Positions 31,847-42,905 of a stretch of DNA of 64,000 bases are shown here, piece by piece. The notes beneath the pieces were generated by a model. That model was not told the origin of the DNA and did not search any database. It saw only the letters and a program-made list of their open reading frames with translations. How positions within the stretch are numbered: the first letter of the stretch is position 1; every line of letters begins with the position of its first letter. The translations under genes and the position numbers were made by a program. The DNA is from Seminavis robusta. Taxonomy: Eukaryota > Bacillariophyta > Bacillariophyceae > Naviculales > Naviculaceae. The stretch lies in the NCBI GenBank assembly GCA_903772945.1, contig CAICTM010000187.1, forward strand, positions 1 to 64,000, in the 5' to 3' direction.

Positions 31847-33499
31847 ATGTCGATCTCCAAGCAAGATGGATCACTGGAAAACGGAGCTCTGGGACTGGAG
31901 CCAAGCAATGAAAGTGTGGACGGTGATCACGAGGATGACGACGACATCGAGGAAGAAGAAGAGCTGCACTTTTGCATGGTCCGACCGGCCGACATTCCGA
32001 GGTGCGTGGCGATTGAAAAGGCATCGTATCCTCCTTCGGAAGCCGCGTCCAAGAGCAGTCTGCAGTATCGTCAACACCATGCCGCTCCCTATTTTCGATG
32101 CGCCTATATGGGAAGTGATGATGACGATAAGGAGGTGATTGGATTTATCTGTGCTACCCGATGTCACGAGTTTGATCACGAGTCCATGTCGACCCACCAT
32201 TCCGAGGGTCCCTTGTTGGCCATTCACAGCGTCGTGGTCACTGAAGAACATCGTCGAAAGGGTGTGGCCACAGCCATGCTCAAGGACTACATTGAACAAA
32301 TGCGCATAAAGGCGGATGGAGTCCAAAAGTTGGTGTTGATGTCCAAAAAACAGTTGCTGGCCTTTTACGTGGACTGTGGTTTCTCTGTCATTAAACCAAG
32401 CTCCATCGTACATGGGGACGACCAATGGTATGACCTAGAATTGGATTTGAGTGCTCACAAAAGCATTGGACGTCCCTACTACATTGTCGACAGCTTTGCC
32501 AATGTTGATGTCCCGGGAAGTGGCAACCCAGCCGCCGTGGTGATTCTGAAATCTACCAAGGACAATGTTATTGATCCCAACGAGCCACAACTACTGTCCT
32601 GGATGTTGATTGTGGCCAAGGAATTCAATCTATCCGAAACGGCGTATGTATGGTTACATGAAGATCACAAGAGAGGACAGGAACGTCATTGGTACATTCG
32701 GTACTTTACGCCCACGGTGGAAGTGGATTTGTGCGGCCATGCCACACTGGCTGCGGCCGGAATCCTCTACCGAACCATGTCCGAACGGAATGCCGGTTCC
32801 AATAACAAGGTAGTAGTGTTTCATGCCAAGGAAGATATCCTGACGACAACGCTAGCGCCCGCGGGTCTTAAGGTCGTCAAGAAACGACCCGCCACCAAGA
32901 TTGCCATGAAGTTTCCTGCCAAGGAACCAAAGGAAATCACAGAAGAAGCCGATGTGGAAGCGGTGCAAAAGATTTTATGGGAGGCCTTCAAAGTACCCTC
33001 GGATGTTATTCTGTTTATTGGTCTTTCGGATATTGGAGATGTCTTTGTCGAACTGACGCCAGATGCCTTTGATGCGATTGGCTACGACAACATCCAGTAC
33101 AATGCCTTCCTTCAGTGGGATGGATACACGAGGGGCGTGGTCGTTTGTTGTGAGGCTCGGCCCCCCTCTCGTACGACCGAAAAGGCAACGGATCTGGATG
33201 AGACCGCGTCCGTTGCCACATCCACCTCTTTGACCACGGCGGAAGGGGATGCGGTGGAATCCCTCGACTTTTTCTCCCGGTTCTTTGGGCCCAAGGCCGG
33301 GATCAACGAAGACCCAGCTACAGGGTCGGCCCACTGCTCTTTGGGACCTTACTTTAGTAAGAAGCTTGGCAAAGAGCACGTGGTTGGAAAGCAGGCATCG
33401 GAGCGTGGCGGCATTGTGGAATGTCATGTGGATGGCGACAGCTCTGTCACGATATCAGGTGTTGCCGTACAAACAATGACAGGGAATCTACTCCTGTAG
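31847..33499 (+). CDS. Fusion of a GNAT acetyltransferase and a PhzF-family isomerase
   Basis: Intronless, 550 residues, from ATG 31847 (the in-frame TTG six bases earlier is not a start). An acidic leader (about 25-40) is followed by a GNAT domain (about 42-205) with the acetyl-CoA motif VVVTEEHRRKGVATAML; its N-terminal part HFCMVRPADIPRCVAIE resembles arylalkylamine N-acetyltransferases. Residues about 210-550 form a PhzF fold: GNPAAVV, the catalytic Glu in LSETAYVWL, CGHATLAAAG and INEDPATGSAH. PhzF relatives isomerise or epimerise small metabolites. A negatively charged, Thr/Ser-rich insertion (about 440-475) interrupts the second half. Fusing the two suggests that both act on one small amine or amino-acid-like substrate; the substrate is not known. 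No targeting peptide is seen. Confidence 0.87.
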   Translation: MSISKQDGSLENGALGLEPSNESVDGDHEDDDDIEEEEELHFCMVRPADIPRCVAIEKASYPPSEAASKSSLQYRQHHAAPYFRCAYMGSDDDDKEVIGFICATRCHEFDHESMSTHHSEGPLLAIHSVVVTEEHRRKGVATAMLKDYIEQMRIKADGVQKLVLMSKKQLLAFYVDCGFSVIKPSSIVHGDDQWYDLELDLSAHKSIGRPYYIVDSFANVDVPGSGNPAAVVILKSTKDNVIDPNEPQLLSWMLIVAKEFNLSETAYVWLHEDHKRGQERHWYIRYFTPTVEVDLCGHATLAAAGILYRTMSERNAGSNNKVVVFHAKEDILTTTLAPAGLKVVKKRPATKIAMKFPAKEPKEITEEADVEAVQKILWEAFKVPSDVILFIGLSDIGDVFVELTPDAFDAIGYDNIQYNAFLQWDGYTRGVVVCCEARPPSRTTEKATDLDETASVATSTSLTTAEGDAVESLDFFSRFFGPKAGINEDPATGSAHCSLGPYFSKKLGKEHVVGKQASERGGIVECHVDGDSSVTISGVAVQTMTGNLLL

Positions 33500-33965
33500 T
33501 CCCTAACGCTGATAAGTATAGATAGTACAGCTATTACTGCCGGCGATCCAACTGGTACATACATGTACTCCTTTGATGTGTTCACTGGGGCGATTGCACC
33601 TAGAATATCGCTCGTGAAGAAAGCTCGGGCTCAATGTGAGGGCTGCGTCGAGAGCCTCGAACTTTCGACTCTACTCGGGAATCATAGCTTGCTTGCAATG
33701 TCAATGATGAGTGGACAAGTACCGTAATGAAGATGGGGAAGCATTGGCAAGGACCGTTTATTAGCCCTCGGGCCATCTTTCCTACGCGTACATAATTTGG
33801 CAGCCTTGCTGCTTTCTTCCTGGAGCACCCAAACGATGGCGCCCAAACCCTCTCTCACAACAAAATTTAAAGGACACCGGAGGTGTAATATATATACCGG
33901 GCGAGCTGAATTAAAAAATGGGCCGGCATAATAATACTGTTAAAGTTTGGCTGAAGGTAGTGTCA
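33500..33965. other. Intergenic region before the minisatellite
   Basis: No gene seen. A TATATATA run lies near 33888, just before the tandem repeat begins. Confidence 0.35.
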
Positions 33966-34535
33966 TTAGATTTTTCCGTCTGAGAAAGTGGCGTGGTAGC
34001 TTACGGGAGTTTAGAGGTGTGCAACATGAGACGTTAGATTTTTCCATCTGAGAAAATGGTGTGGTAGCTTACGGGAGTTTAGAGGTGTGCAACGTGAGAC
34101 ATAAGATTTTTCCGTTTGAGAAAGTGGCGTGGTAGCTTACGGGAGTTTAAAGGTGTGCAACGTGAGATGTTAGATTTTCCGTCTGAGAAAGTGGCGTTAG
34201 ATTTTTCCGTCTGAGAAAGGGGTGTGGTGGCTTACAAGAGTTTAGATGTGTGCAACGTGAGACGTTCGATTTTTCCGTCTGAGAAAGTGGCGTGGTAGCT
34301 TACGGGAGTTTAGAGATGTGCACTGTGAGACGTAAGATTTTCCATCTGAGAAAGAGGCATGGTAGCTTACAAGAGTTTAGAGGTGTGCCAGGCCAGTCAT
34401 TAGATTTTTCCATCTGAGAAAGTGGCGTGGTAGCTTACGGGAGTTTAGAGGTGTGCAACGTGAGTCATTAGATTTTTCCATCTGAGAAAGTGGCGTGGTA
34501 GCTTACGGGAGTTTAGAGGTGGGCATCGTGAGGAA
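33966..34535. repeat. 68-bp minisatellite, eight full units and one truncated
   Basis: The motif TTAGATTTTTCCGTCTGAGA starts units at about 33966, 34034, 34102, 34170, 34197, 34265, 34333, 34400 and 34468. Spacing is 67-68 bp except for one 27-bp truncated unit at 34170. Each full unit continues with GTGGCGTGGTAGCTTACGG and then GAGTTTAGAGGTGTGCAACG. Units differ by point changes. No coding frame is conserved. Confidence 0.95.
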
Positions 34536-34566
34536 AATATTAGGATCCGTTGCTACCGTATGATTA

Positions 34567-35067
34567 CAGTCAACACTCACTAAAGTTCCACCCCCCAGCA
34601 TTAAGAAAAAAACGGAACTTAGCTGAATTACGGAACTTTAGATCTTTGGAGCCCCATATCGGCCCGTTCGTGGTCTTAGGACCCACTTGGGGTGGTTCCT
34701 GTCATATTCTATTGTTTTTTTGGGGGAAAGGAGAGATAAGCGGTCTTGGGGTGGAACTGCTTTGCTCCTACAGGTATGTATGGCGTCTGTATTGTGTTGG
34801 ACCAGTAGAACATGCTATGTGGCTAGCTAGTTTCGAGCTCTCTAAGATGCCTGTCATGAAAGATAGATGAAGAAACTTCATATATGTATAAATGAACAAT
34901 CTGAATGCTGGGTCCTGATTGGCAGCACTGTCTCAAACTGCCACAAAGCACATTCACTTGTCAGTCATGAGAACTAGTGACTCAGGGGGGGCAGCCCTGA
35001 AAAAGAGGAACTTTGTAGAGTAATGGAACTTAAGAAAACGGAACTTAAAAAAAGTGAGTGTTGACTG
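34567..35067. mobile_element. Tc1/mariner-type MITE
   Basis: A 501-bp non-coding element with terminal inverted repeats starting CAGTCAACACTCACT, flanked on both sides by TA (34565-34566 and 35068-35069), the target duplication of the Tc1/mariner superfamily. Subterminal GGAACTT motifs occur in both ends in inverted orientation. No transposase is present. The ORF crossing it (34550-34870) starts outside the element and shows no known motif. Confidence 0.8.
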
Positions 35068-35155
35068 TATTATGAGAATGCGTGAGAACGAGGGGGTTGA
35101 AGTAAATCTCTAACCCTAAGGATAACCAACCAACCAAACCCACCACCACCACAAT

Positions 35156-36041
35156 AAGTCAGCGGGAGCTGCGATACCTCGGCAGAAAGACAGATAGAAG
35201 AAGGAGGATCATGTTCCGATTGCACCCATCTTTCAAGCTAGCCCTGGCGACAACACCCGACTACGTCGTGTGTTGCCGCCCGGTATCATTCATTCCCGCA
35301 TTGCAACCTTCTTTTTATTAAGCTAGCCCTGGCGACAACACCCGACTACGTCGTGTGTTGCCGCCCGCTACTCTATAATTTACCAGCCGCCATTCCCTTA
35401 TTGTAACTCTAACCTTTACAACTCCTGCTGGCTTATTGTGTGCTGTTGTGCTGATTGCACTAACCTTAAATATTAAAGATTTATTCCTACCCCTAACTTG
35501 TATTGAACCATCAATGTTCAGTTTTGTTGGCTTATGACTATCTCTATCCTTATACTTTGGCTTCACCGGAATAGGAAATAGGAAATAGGAAATAGCATTT
35601 AAGTCAGCGGGAGCTGCGATACCTCGGCAGAAAGACAGATAGAAGAAGGAGGATCACGTTCGAGATTGCACCCATCTTTCAAGCCAGTGCACCAGCCCTG
35701 GCGACAACACCCGACTATGTCGTGTGTTGCCGCCCGGTATCATTCATTCCCTCATTGCAACCTTCTTTATTAAGCTAGCCCTGGCGACAACACCCGACTA
35801 CGTCGTGTGTTGCCGCCCGCTACTCTATACTTTACCAGCTGCCATTCCCTTATTGTAACTCTAACCTTTACAACTCCTGCTGGCTTATTGTGCTGTTGTG
35901 CTGATTGCACTAACCTTAATATTAATGATTTATTCCTACCCCTAACTCGTATTGAACCATCAATGTTCAGTTTTGTTGGCTTATGACTATCTCTATCCTT
36001 ATACTTTGGCTTCACCGGAATAGGAAATAGGAAATAGCATT
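35156..36041. repeat. 445-bp tandem duplication carrying four hairpins
   Basis: The block 35156-35600 is repeated directly at 35601-36041 with few differences. Each unit contains two copies of a 35-nt inverted repeat that starts GGCGACAACACCCGAC and ends GTGTGTTGCCGCC (35246, 35331, 35700, 35783), and both end in runs of AGGAAAT. A minus-strand ORF of 81-82 codons is present in both copies, but two compensating indels change the protein between them, which argues against selection on a protein. Confidence 0.92.
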
Positions 36042-36117
36042 AAAGGGGTTGAGAACTCAGGCAGTTTACCTGCCGAGGTAAAGGGGTTGAGAACTCAGGC
36101 AGTTTACCTGCCGAGGT
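36042..36117. repeat. Two tandem 38-bp units
   Basis: Two identical copies, each starting AAAGGGGTTGAGAACTCAGG, directly after the 445-bp duplication. Each contains a small inverted repeat GGCAG-TTTAC-CTGCC. It lies about 190 bp upstream of the next gene. Confidence 0.95.
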
Positions 36118-36305
36118 TAAACGGGGTCAGAGATCACCGGGGTCTGCCCGGTATATAATCTTGCTCTTTGAACGATAGACTACTGTACTCACCATCAGCC
36201 CAAAGTACATTAGCCTTCGCTGTCCTCTTGCATTTGAAACCCTTTGTTTGTTGGAATACTTATTAGACGACGATCTGTTGATTGATTTGATCGAGTCGAG
36301 TCGAA

Positions 36306-38861
36306 ATGCCGCGATTTGGTCTTTCTTCTTCCCTGGGGCCAGCTTCGCCTCCAGGCGTCTCCTCGCCACCTCCAGTCTCATCTCCACAGTTTTCTTCCCC
36401 AGAGCTGGGCACATCGTTGGGCCTGTTTCCGTCACGTCCTCGACAACAACAATTGGGACTTCCCGGCAGTGACGGTCCTTCGGTTCGGCTCTGTTGCTCC
36501 AGTGGCGACTCGGGGGCGATATTCTCCTTGGCTTTTGAGGGCGAAATCTTTTACCTGGAACGCCGCACACTTCCGTTGTATGACGAGTCCAACGAGCCTT
36601 CTACGGTGCACAAGGTTCGTTTGCCAGAAGAAGTCCAGGAAGAGCTGCAATTGAATCCACCAGTGGAACTCTTCAATGTGGAGGCCGACAAACCCAAAGC
36701 CACCACCAGAAATAATACCGAATCACACGAATCCACCAGTTTTTCGCCATCCTTGCTGTGTGTCTATTCACGCCACAATGTCTTCTATCTCGAAATGAAA
36801 ATGGATCCTCAGGGGGAAGTGATTGTGGAAGCACGACGGGTATTTGAACAATACTTTCTCTATGGCGAAAACGAGTTGAGGATCGTCAAAATTCGCCCGG
36901 CACCCCAAAGACGAATGGACTTTGCCACGCTATGTCCAGAAGGTGCCATGGCTATGCTCACATACAACAAAGAGAGCCACGAATATTCTCTCGTTTTGCA
37001 ACATAGTGCGGACCAAGATTTGGCTTCGGTGCCACTTTCTTTCTTGGTGGAAGAATCCTATGATCCAAATGAGGTCGTTGAAGATTTTTGCTTTGCTCAA
37101 TCGGGAGAATCCAAAGAAGGGGGTCTATCCTTGCTTTCCACATTGTCAGTCCTTTTCTTGAAGGCATCCGGGGAGGTGAATGTCGCTAGTCCCATTCTGT
37201 TTGACGGCAGTGTTGTTCACAAGTCCTTGTTGATGAACGCCCTGGACTTTTTGGACTTTCATGTGCAAACGTTTAGCAAAGACACTGCCAAGGGCCGACG
37301 AGCAAGAGCCGCAAAAACATTTCTAAAGGACGCATTTGGAGATCCAGAGAATCAGAACAAATTCATGACAGCCAACGTGCTCTCGCATGGCCCTGGCAAA
37401 AGTGCAGTTTCGTGGCCAGTGAGCCTCCAAGGACCACTTCTATCTCCTGTGGAGGACGATTCTACTGGTGTTGCCATTGGCATTGAGAATTTTCCTGCCT
37501 CGGATCTGATTGGCGTTGCCATAGGACGACAAAATCATGCAGTCAACTTGAACATTTTATCCCCTTCCACTATACTGCCACGGTTTCGCTTGGAAAGCGA
37601 TGACCGGTTTGAACTCGATGATTCTCTGGGGACTGCTGGTGCTGTGGTTCAGAGATTGGTTCTGCGTGAGGAAGAAAATAACGAACAACACGAAGCAATC
37701 AGCGTGGCTCTTGTTCGCGATCCAGTCATGGAGACAATGCTGCATTACGTGACACGACAAGACGTGACAACCTTGAATACTACAGCCGTACGGGCTGCAC
37801 TCTGCAAGATCCAAGGATCCTCTGCATCAACCGCGGATGCTAACAAGGAAATCAGTGCCCATACATCGGCATGGACCAGCGTCCAGGCTTCATCCGCCAA
37901 TGTGGAAGGTGTTGTCATCGGCGATGATCCAAGATTTGGGCATGCACTCTTTGTCCGTCTTTCCAATGGTAAGCATTTTCAGTCAGGAACGGAGCTTGGT
38001 TGATGGATTGGAAAGAGAAACCTTTGGTGCTAACTGTCGTTCCTATTCTTTAAAGGGTCCCTGGTGGCGGAAAATCTAACGGAATCTCGCTACCTGCATG
38101 AAATGGAGCATTTGGTGAATCCTTTGTCGGACACAGAAAATGCACCACCTGACACAACAAACGACCCGGACAATGGTCAACCTCTCCACCAAGTTTTGGA
38201 CCCAATGCTGAAAAAGATAGCTGCTGGTCTCTCCAACATGGGAAAGATCGTTGGGAGTCAAACACGAACAACTGGGAACCAAATGACGCCCGAAATGCTT
38301 GCTGTTGCTATTGCGGTGAAAGAACGGTGCGACAATGAAGTGGTGCTACCCATGTTGGAGTTGAAGCAGACCATTAGAGCTCGAAAGCAGGCTTTGAAGG
38401 TGATGCTCATAAACCAGATGAAGGAGCTTGCTGCTCACAAGAAGACTCTGAAAGTGATGCAAGATCGAATGAAAGGAATCCAGGTAAAAGCCCAGACAGC
38501 GCTTGAGAATTCCCAAGAATTGGCCAAACGAAGTGATGCCATACTACAGGCTAGCCAGGATCTCTTGCCATCATTGACTCAAGCAGAATATGACTACATT
38601 CAACAGCTGAAGCGGCTCCAGCTTCAGTTGGGCAATTTGGAGAAATCGTATGGTGGCTTGGATTCCAATATGCAGACGTTTCGTGGGAATATTGATGATG
38701 GAAGATTCGTGTGCAACATTCAGCTTGAAGAGTCCATGCAGGACCATGCCACCAAGCTTCTTGATGGTGAAGAGAAACTGATGACTAAATACGAGGCAGG
38801 TCTGCAGGAAAACGAGAAGAAGCTGCAGATGATGGCACGGCAAACTGGAGTCTCAGAGTAG
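36306..38861 (+). CDS. Nup88-like nucleoporin
   Basis: Exons 36306-37968 and 38056-38861 (CAATG|gtaagc, taaag|GGTCC); 822 residues. The N-terminal about 60 residues are Pro/Ser-rich. A large beta-rich region follows, consistent with a beta-propeller. The last about 200 residues are coiled coil. The segment ALENSQELAKRSDAILQASQ followed by DLLPSLTQAEYDYIQQLKRL closely resembles the Nup88 C-terminal pattern in which a Ser/Thr-x-AE turn joins two long helices. Nup88 sits on the cytoplasmic face of the nuclear pore with Nup214 and Nup62. The assignment rests on architecture and this one segment, so it is moderate; another large beta-propeller/coiled-coil protein cannot be excluded. Confidence 0.62.
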
Positions 38862-40322
38862 AAGCATAATCTCAGACTACTAACTAATAGTAAGCTGTTG
38901 AAGGTTGAAGGGGTCATGCCCTTTTTTGGTCCTATTTGTCATCTCAGAGGTGTTTTCACCGTTGTCACGTGGCACCTACCCCACCTTACAGCTGTACCAG
39001 GCGCTTGTGACGTCGGATTTTGACAGTGGCATCAACTCCCAGACCTCTTCAGGACAAACAAAAAACAAGATGAAGAATGACAGGAGGAGCTTTTCTACCT
39101 TATTCTGAAAGGATACAAAATGTTGCGTGGAAGAGACGCCTGGTGTTCTTACTCTTCAGCCACGAGACAAGGCATATTAAAATTTGCAAGGGACGAATCA
39201 TTGGGACACCTCCTGCGGAAGAGCCTCTGGTAGGTTGTTGGGAATGAGTCGAGTCGACTAGCAGTGTATAGCAACATTATCATGTTGTGAGGCCCAGATA
39301 ATGTAGGCCTGAACAATCATTGCAGGCGTACCGGTAGATAGAGCAGACCAGGTGCCTACAACACTATTAATAGCTAGGTGTGGAACAAGGTGTCGTTAGA
39401 TGGCTACTAGCTAGATGGATCTTGTGAGCTTCTAGCTAGAGCTAGAGCTACTAGTAGTACTGGATCCAATCCGCCGCACTGTTTCCAGCCAGCCATAGCA
39501 TTCCGTACCGGTACTGTACTAGCTAGCAGAGGTCTAGAAGGTGCCCCGGAAGGTGGCAACGGTACGATGTACTAAAGTGACAAGCAAAGAGATTGAGGCC
39601 TTTGTGTCCGACTGGTATCGGTGCCGACACCAGTGAAACATCCGAACAACGACCCTTCCGTAAAATAAAAACAGCCAAGCAAAGTAGACTTCTCAATGCG
39701 CGCGCCATGTGCGCGAACCACGCACTTTGGAGAAAAGTAAGGAGGCTCTCCTGGAAGAAGAAGTGGTCGGAGTTTCATTTATTTTTGAGCAAACCTCCCC
39801 TCTTTTTTGTCACCGTGGACGAAAAGGCCGTTGTGTGTGGATCGATCGATTAGCGTTCTGTGGAGGTACGAAAAGATTTGATGTTGTTGTTGGAAATGTT
39901 GTTGTTGTGATGGTGAACGTAGGGTCTTTGACCACCATGGTGGGTTGTTTTGGTTGTTAGTTTTGTTATCGTACTGTAGTTGCATTGTCTGGTCGATGAA
40001 GAAAGCACTGTGATGACACCGTGTTGGTTGACGACGATCGTTTTTGGCGGGAGGGGAACATAAAGAATTAGAGTATTGAGTTGAAGATTTAGGAGGTTCC
40101 CCGAATGACCTCCACCGAATGTACACAGGGTGTCCCACTGTCTCTTGTCTCTTTGGCCACAAAGTTTCAAAATCCGTCCAAGAATGAGCTTGGAGAAGGG
40201 CTCCCACTCGATCATTCATTTCTTTTTGTCTTTTTGCGGGTGCATAACTTTCTCTTCCCTCTACCGTGGATACTCACCTCCCTCTACTCTGTCTTTATTC
40301 TTTCGCTGGGAACGTTTCGCTG
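38862..40322. other. Long intergenic region
   Basis: About 1.46 kb with no recognised gene. It has TACCGGTA motifs near 39329 and 39504, CTAGCTAGCT-type runs near 39400-39450 and 39520, and a GTTGTTGTTG-rich part near 39880-39910. The last about 240 bp are probably promoter and 5' UTR of the downstream gene. Confidence 0.35.
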
Positions 40323-42905
40323 ATGAACTACAGTTCTTCTAGGTTTTCTCCTCAAAATCAAAGCTCTCGGAGAGGCGGCGGTGTGACGAGCACCTCCTCT
40401 TGGGTTGCTTGTTGGTTGAATGGTGGTCCATCACAATCACAATCATCACATTCTTCTACCAATCATCACAATATTGTTTCTTCACGGCAGCGTGTAGTGT
40501 TGGCGCCCGTGGAAAACGGTTCTTACTACTACTCGGCTACTGCTGTTAGGAGCGAAGAAGAAAGACATCACGCTGGATCTAGCCATTTCCATCATCGACA
40601 ACGACGAATGCTCCCACAAAACAACAACGACATCATGCCTTCGGACGCGCGAGATGTGGCGGACGATCGGATACGAGAAGATCCTACTGCTACTTCTTCT
40701 ACGACTACGTTTGAATACGAGTCTACGGCCGATGGAGATGTCGTCATTCACCACCATCATCATCATGCTCCAACACCGACTGACAGTGCCGAAAGCAACA
40801 AGGAAAAACTCGGGACATGGCAGTCTCCTGGCATTCGAGCGTCTGCCAACAAACGACACAATCGTCATCACTCACGCAATCTGTCGGCTCATTTTTTTGA
40901 CGCTACCAAGTTGACGGATGACGACGATGAAGTGACGTTTGACAAGAAGGAAAGTAGTCCTGCCGTCGGACAAAAGCATCGACGCATGTTTTCGGGAGAT
41001 GTCTCCAATCCACCACTGGCACATCGGAGAATCAATTCTATTGGAAATGCGGCGGCGGTCGATCGATTTCTAGGACGACCGCGCAATCGACATCGACGAG
41101 AAGACTCGGCTGGACTGGATATTCTATCGGCGGCTGTCGATGTCACCAATGACGAGTTGGCGGATGCGGCAGGAGCCAGGACAACACCGATTTGGGAGGA
41201 CGGTAGTCACAATGCCCCAGCCAACACGAGTGCGACGGCAAAACATCAACGACTCTCCAGTCTAGACTTTTATGACTACTCGGCCATTCCACCACCGACC
41301 AACACGCGACACCCACATCCTGCCACGGCACCACCGGCACCCGTTGTTACTGCTGGACCCATGAAGCCACCACCGGCCAGAAGTTTCCCCCATCCTCATA
41401 CAACACCTCATCCCCATCATCACGGATACATGCCTCCTCCGCCAGGTCACCCTCATCATCCTCCACCACCGCCACCCACTCTTTCCTATCATCACCATCA
41501 TCCTCACCATCCACCGCCGCCACCACCACCCCATCATCATCACCACCATCATCCTCATTACCCACCACCTCCCTCTTATTATTCACATGCACCACCACCA
41601 CCACCGGGACATGTGCATCCTCCCCCGCCGCCACCACCGCCCAGATCCTATCCAGTCCAATACTCCCATCGGGCACCTCCTCCTGAACCATACAAGACGC
41701 TATATCCACCGCCTGTAGTGGAAGAACCGCGACAATCGTCCCCGACGGCTGGAACCTATGGGGATGAAAAAATTGAATCCGACGAGAAATTATTTGGCAA
41801 CAAGGACAAACCCACCGAAGCGACAACTGCAAATGCGACACCATGGACTCCGGAAACCAATGAGCGTGACAGTAATACGACAGCAGCAGCAGCAGAACCA
41901 CCCGCACCGACGTCGACGTCAACTACTACCGCTGCTCCCGAGCCATCATCCAAACCGTCGTCCATGAGTGCCCATCATCGAAAATTGTCATCGTTTTCCA
42001 GTATGGGAGCACTCATTAGTGCTTCCATGTTTGCACCGCCAGAGGGAGATGAGCCCCATCCATTAAAGGCACATCATCGAGCCACGTCAAGCACCATTTC
42101 ATTTTTGCAGGGATTGGATGTACTGGAAGGATCTGATTTGACCTTTTTGCACAATGTACAGGCGTCTGCGCCCAGTTATGGAGCACCCGCTCCGGCTCCT
42201 TATGCACCACCACCGGCGCCAAGGTCAGCCTATCCGGTACAGCCGCCTCACTATCCACCACCACCGGTTTCATCGGCCATGCCACCTCCGCCCCCACCGC
42301 CTTTGGGGCCACCACCACCGACAACATCACAACCACCGCTAATGGGCACGGTGGATGAAATGGACGAACCCAGCAAATTGGCAGCCGGTGGAGCCAGCAA
42401 GCGTGTGCGTCGCAAGTGTACCATGGCGGGATGTCCCAATCGAGTCGTTCAAGGTGGCTTGTGTATCTCCCATGGCGCCAAACGCAAGACGTGCAAACAT
42501 GCCGGATGTACCAAAAATGTCAAGAAAGCGGGGTTGTGCAGTACTCATGGACCAGCACGAAAACGGTGCGAAGCCGAAGGATGTGGAAAGGTGGCCGTAC
42601 AAGGTGGTCGCTGCATTGCCCATGGGGCCAAGAAAAAATTGTGCTCGGTGGAAAATTGCAAGAAACAGGCCATTCTCAGTGGTATGTGCAAGAAACATCA
42701 CGACAAGTTTGGTGGTGATCCCAATGATAATACCATGACGTGTGTCGTCATTGGAAGCAACAATAGTGGCACGGAACATGCGACCACAACATCCTCCAGA
42801 CCCGCGCAGAAACCAGGTCATCATCGTGGGCTATCGATCTTTCAGGATTTGAGTGTCGATGCGGTTGGGAATCTGTTGGCAGACGACGATCCATTGAGCT
42901 TGTAG
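40323..42905 (+). CDS. His/Pro-rich protein with four Cys-His repeats (WRKY19-like)
   Basis: Intronless, 860 residues, from ATG 40323. The first about 300 residues are Ser/His/Asp-rich; residues about 325-450 are an extreme His/Pro tract. Near residues 690-795 four repeats occur, each of the type C-x4-C-x-n-V-x-x-G-x-C-x-x-H-G, e.g. CTMAGCPNRVVQGGLCISHG and CKHAGCTKNVKKAGLCSTHG. Such repeats are abundant in diatoms and oomycetes, where databases often label them WRKY19-like; they probably bind zinc. Several RLSS/RGLS-type Ser motifs (RKLSSFSS, HHRGLSIFQDL) may be phosphorylation sites. A regulatory nuclear role is plausible but not shown by the sequence. Confidence 0.75.
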   Translation: MNYSSSRFSPQNQSSRRGGGVTSTSSWVACWLNGGPSQSQSSHSSTNHHNIVSSRQRVVLAPVENGSYYYSATAVRSEEERHHAGSSHFHHRQRRMLPQNNNDIMPSDARDVADDRIREDPTATSSTTTFEYESTADGDVVIHHHHHHAPTPTDSAESNKEKLGTWQSPGIRASANKRHNRHHSRNLSAHFFDATKLTDDDDEVTFDKKESSPAVGQKHRRMFSGDVSNPPLAHRRINSIGNAAAVDRFLGRPRNRHRREDSAGLDILSAAVDVTNDELADAAGARTTPIWEDGSHNAPANTSATAKHQRLSSLDFYDYSAIPPPTNTRHPHPATAPPAPVVTAGPMKPPPARSFPHPHTTPHPHHHGYMPPPPGHPHHPPPPPPTLSYHHHHPHHPPPPPPPHHHHHHHPHYPPPPSYYSHAPPPPPGHVHPPPPPPPPRSYPVQYSHRAPPPEPYKTLYPPPVVEEPRQSSPTAGTYGDEKIESDEKLFGNKDKPTEATTANATPWTPETNERDSNTTAAAAEPPAPTSTSTTTAAPEPSSKPSSMSAHHRKLSSFSSMGALISASMFAPPEGDEPHPLKAHHRATSSTISFLQGLDVLEGSDLTFLHNVQASAPSYGAPAPAPYAPPPAPRSAYPVQPPHYPPPPVSSAMPPPPPPPLGPPPPTTSQPPLMGTVDEMDEPSKLAAGGASKRVRRKCTMAGCPNRVVQGGLCISHGAKRKTCKHAGCTKNVKKAGLCSTHGPARKRCEAEGCGKVAVQGGRCIAHGAKKKLCSVENCKKQAILSGMCKKHHDKFGGDPNDNTMTCVVIGSNNSGTEHATTTSSRPAQKPGHHRGLSIFQDLSVDAVGNLLADDDPLSL

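Noticed and set aside
33966-34535. CRISPR array
   Set aside because: The units are contiguous 68-bp tandem repeats with no unique spacers, and the genome is eukaryotic.
34550-34870. 106-residue ORF across the MITE
   Set aside because: It starts outside the element, shows no known motif and lies in non-coding transposon DNA.
35318-36015. Two related 81-82 residue minus-strand ORFs starting MKPKYKDRDS
   Set aside because: Indels between the duplicate copies scramble the middle of the protein, so there is no sign of selection on a product; the frames look incidental.
41262-41922. Met/Arg/Trp-rich ORFs on the minus strand
   Set aside because: Antisense shadows of the His/Pro-rich tract.
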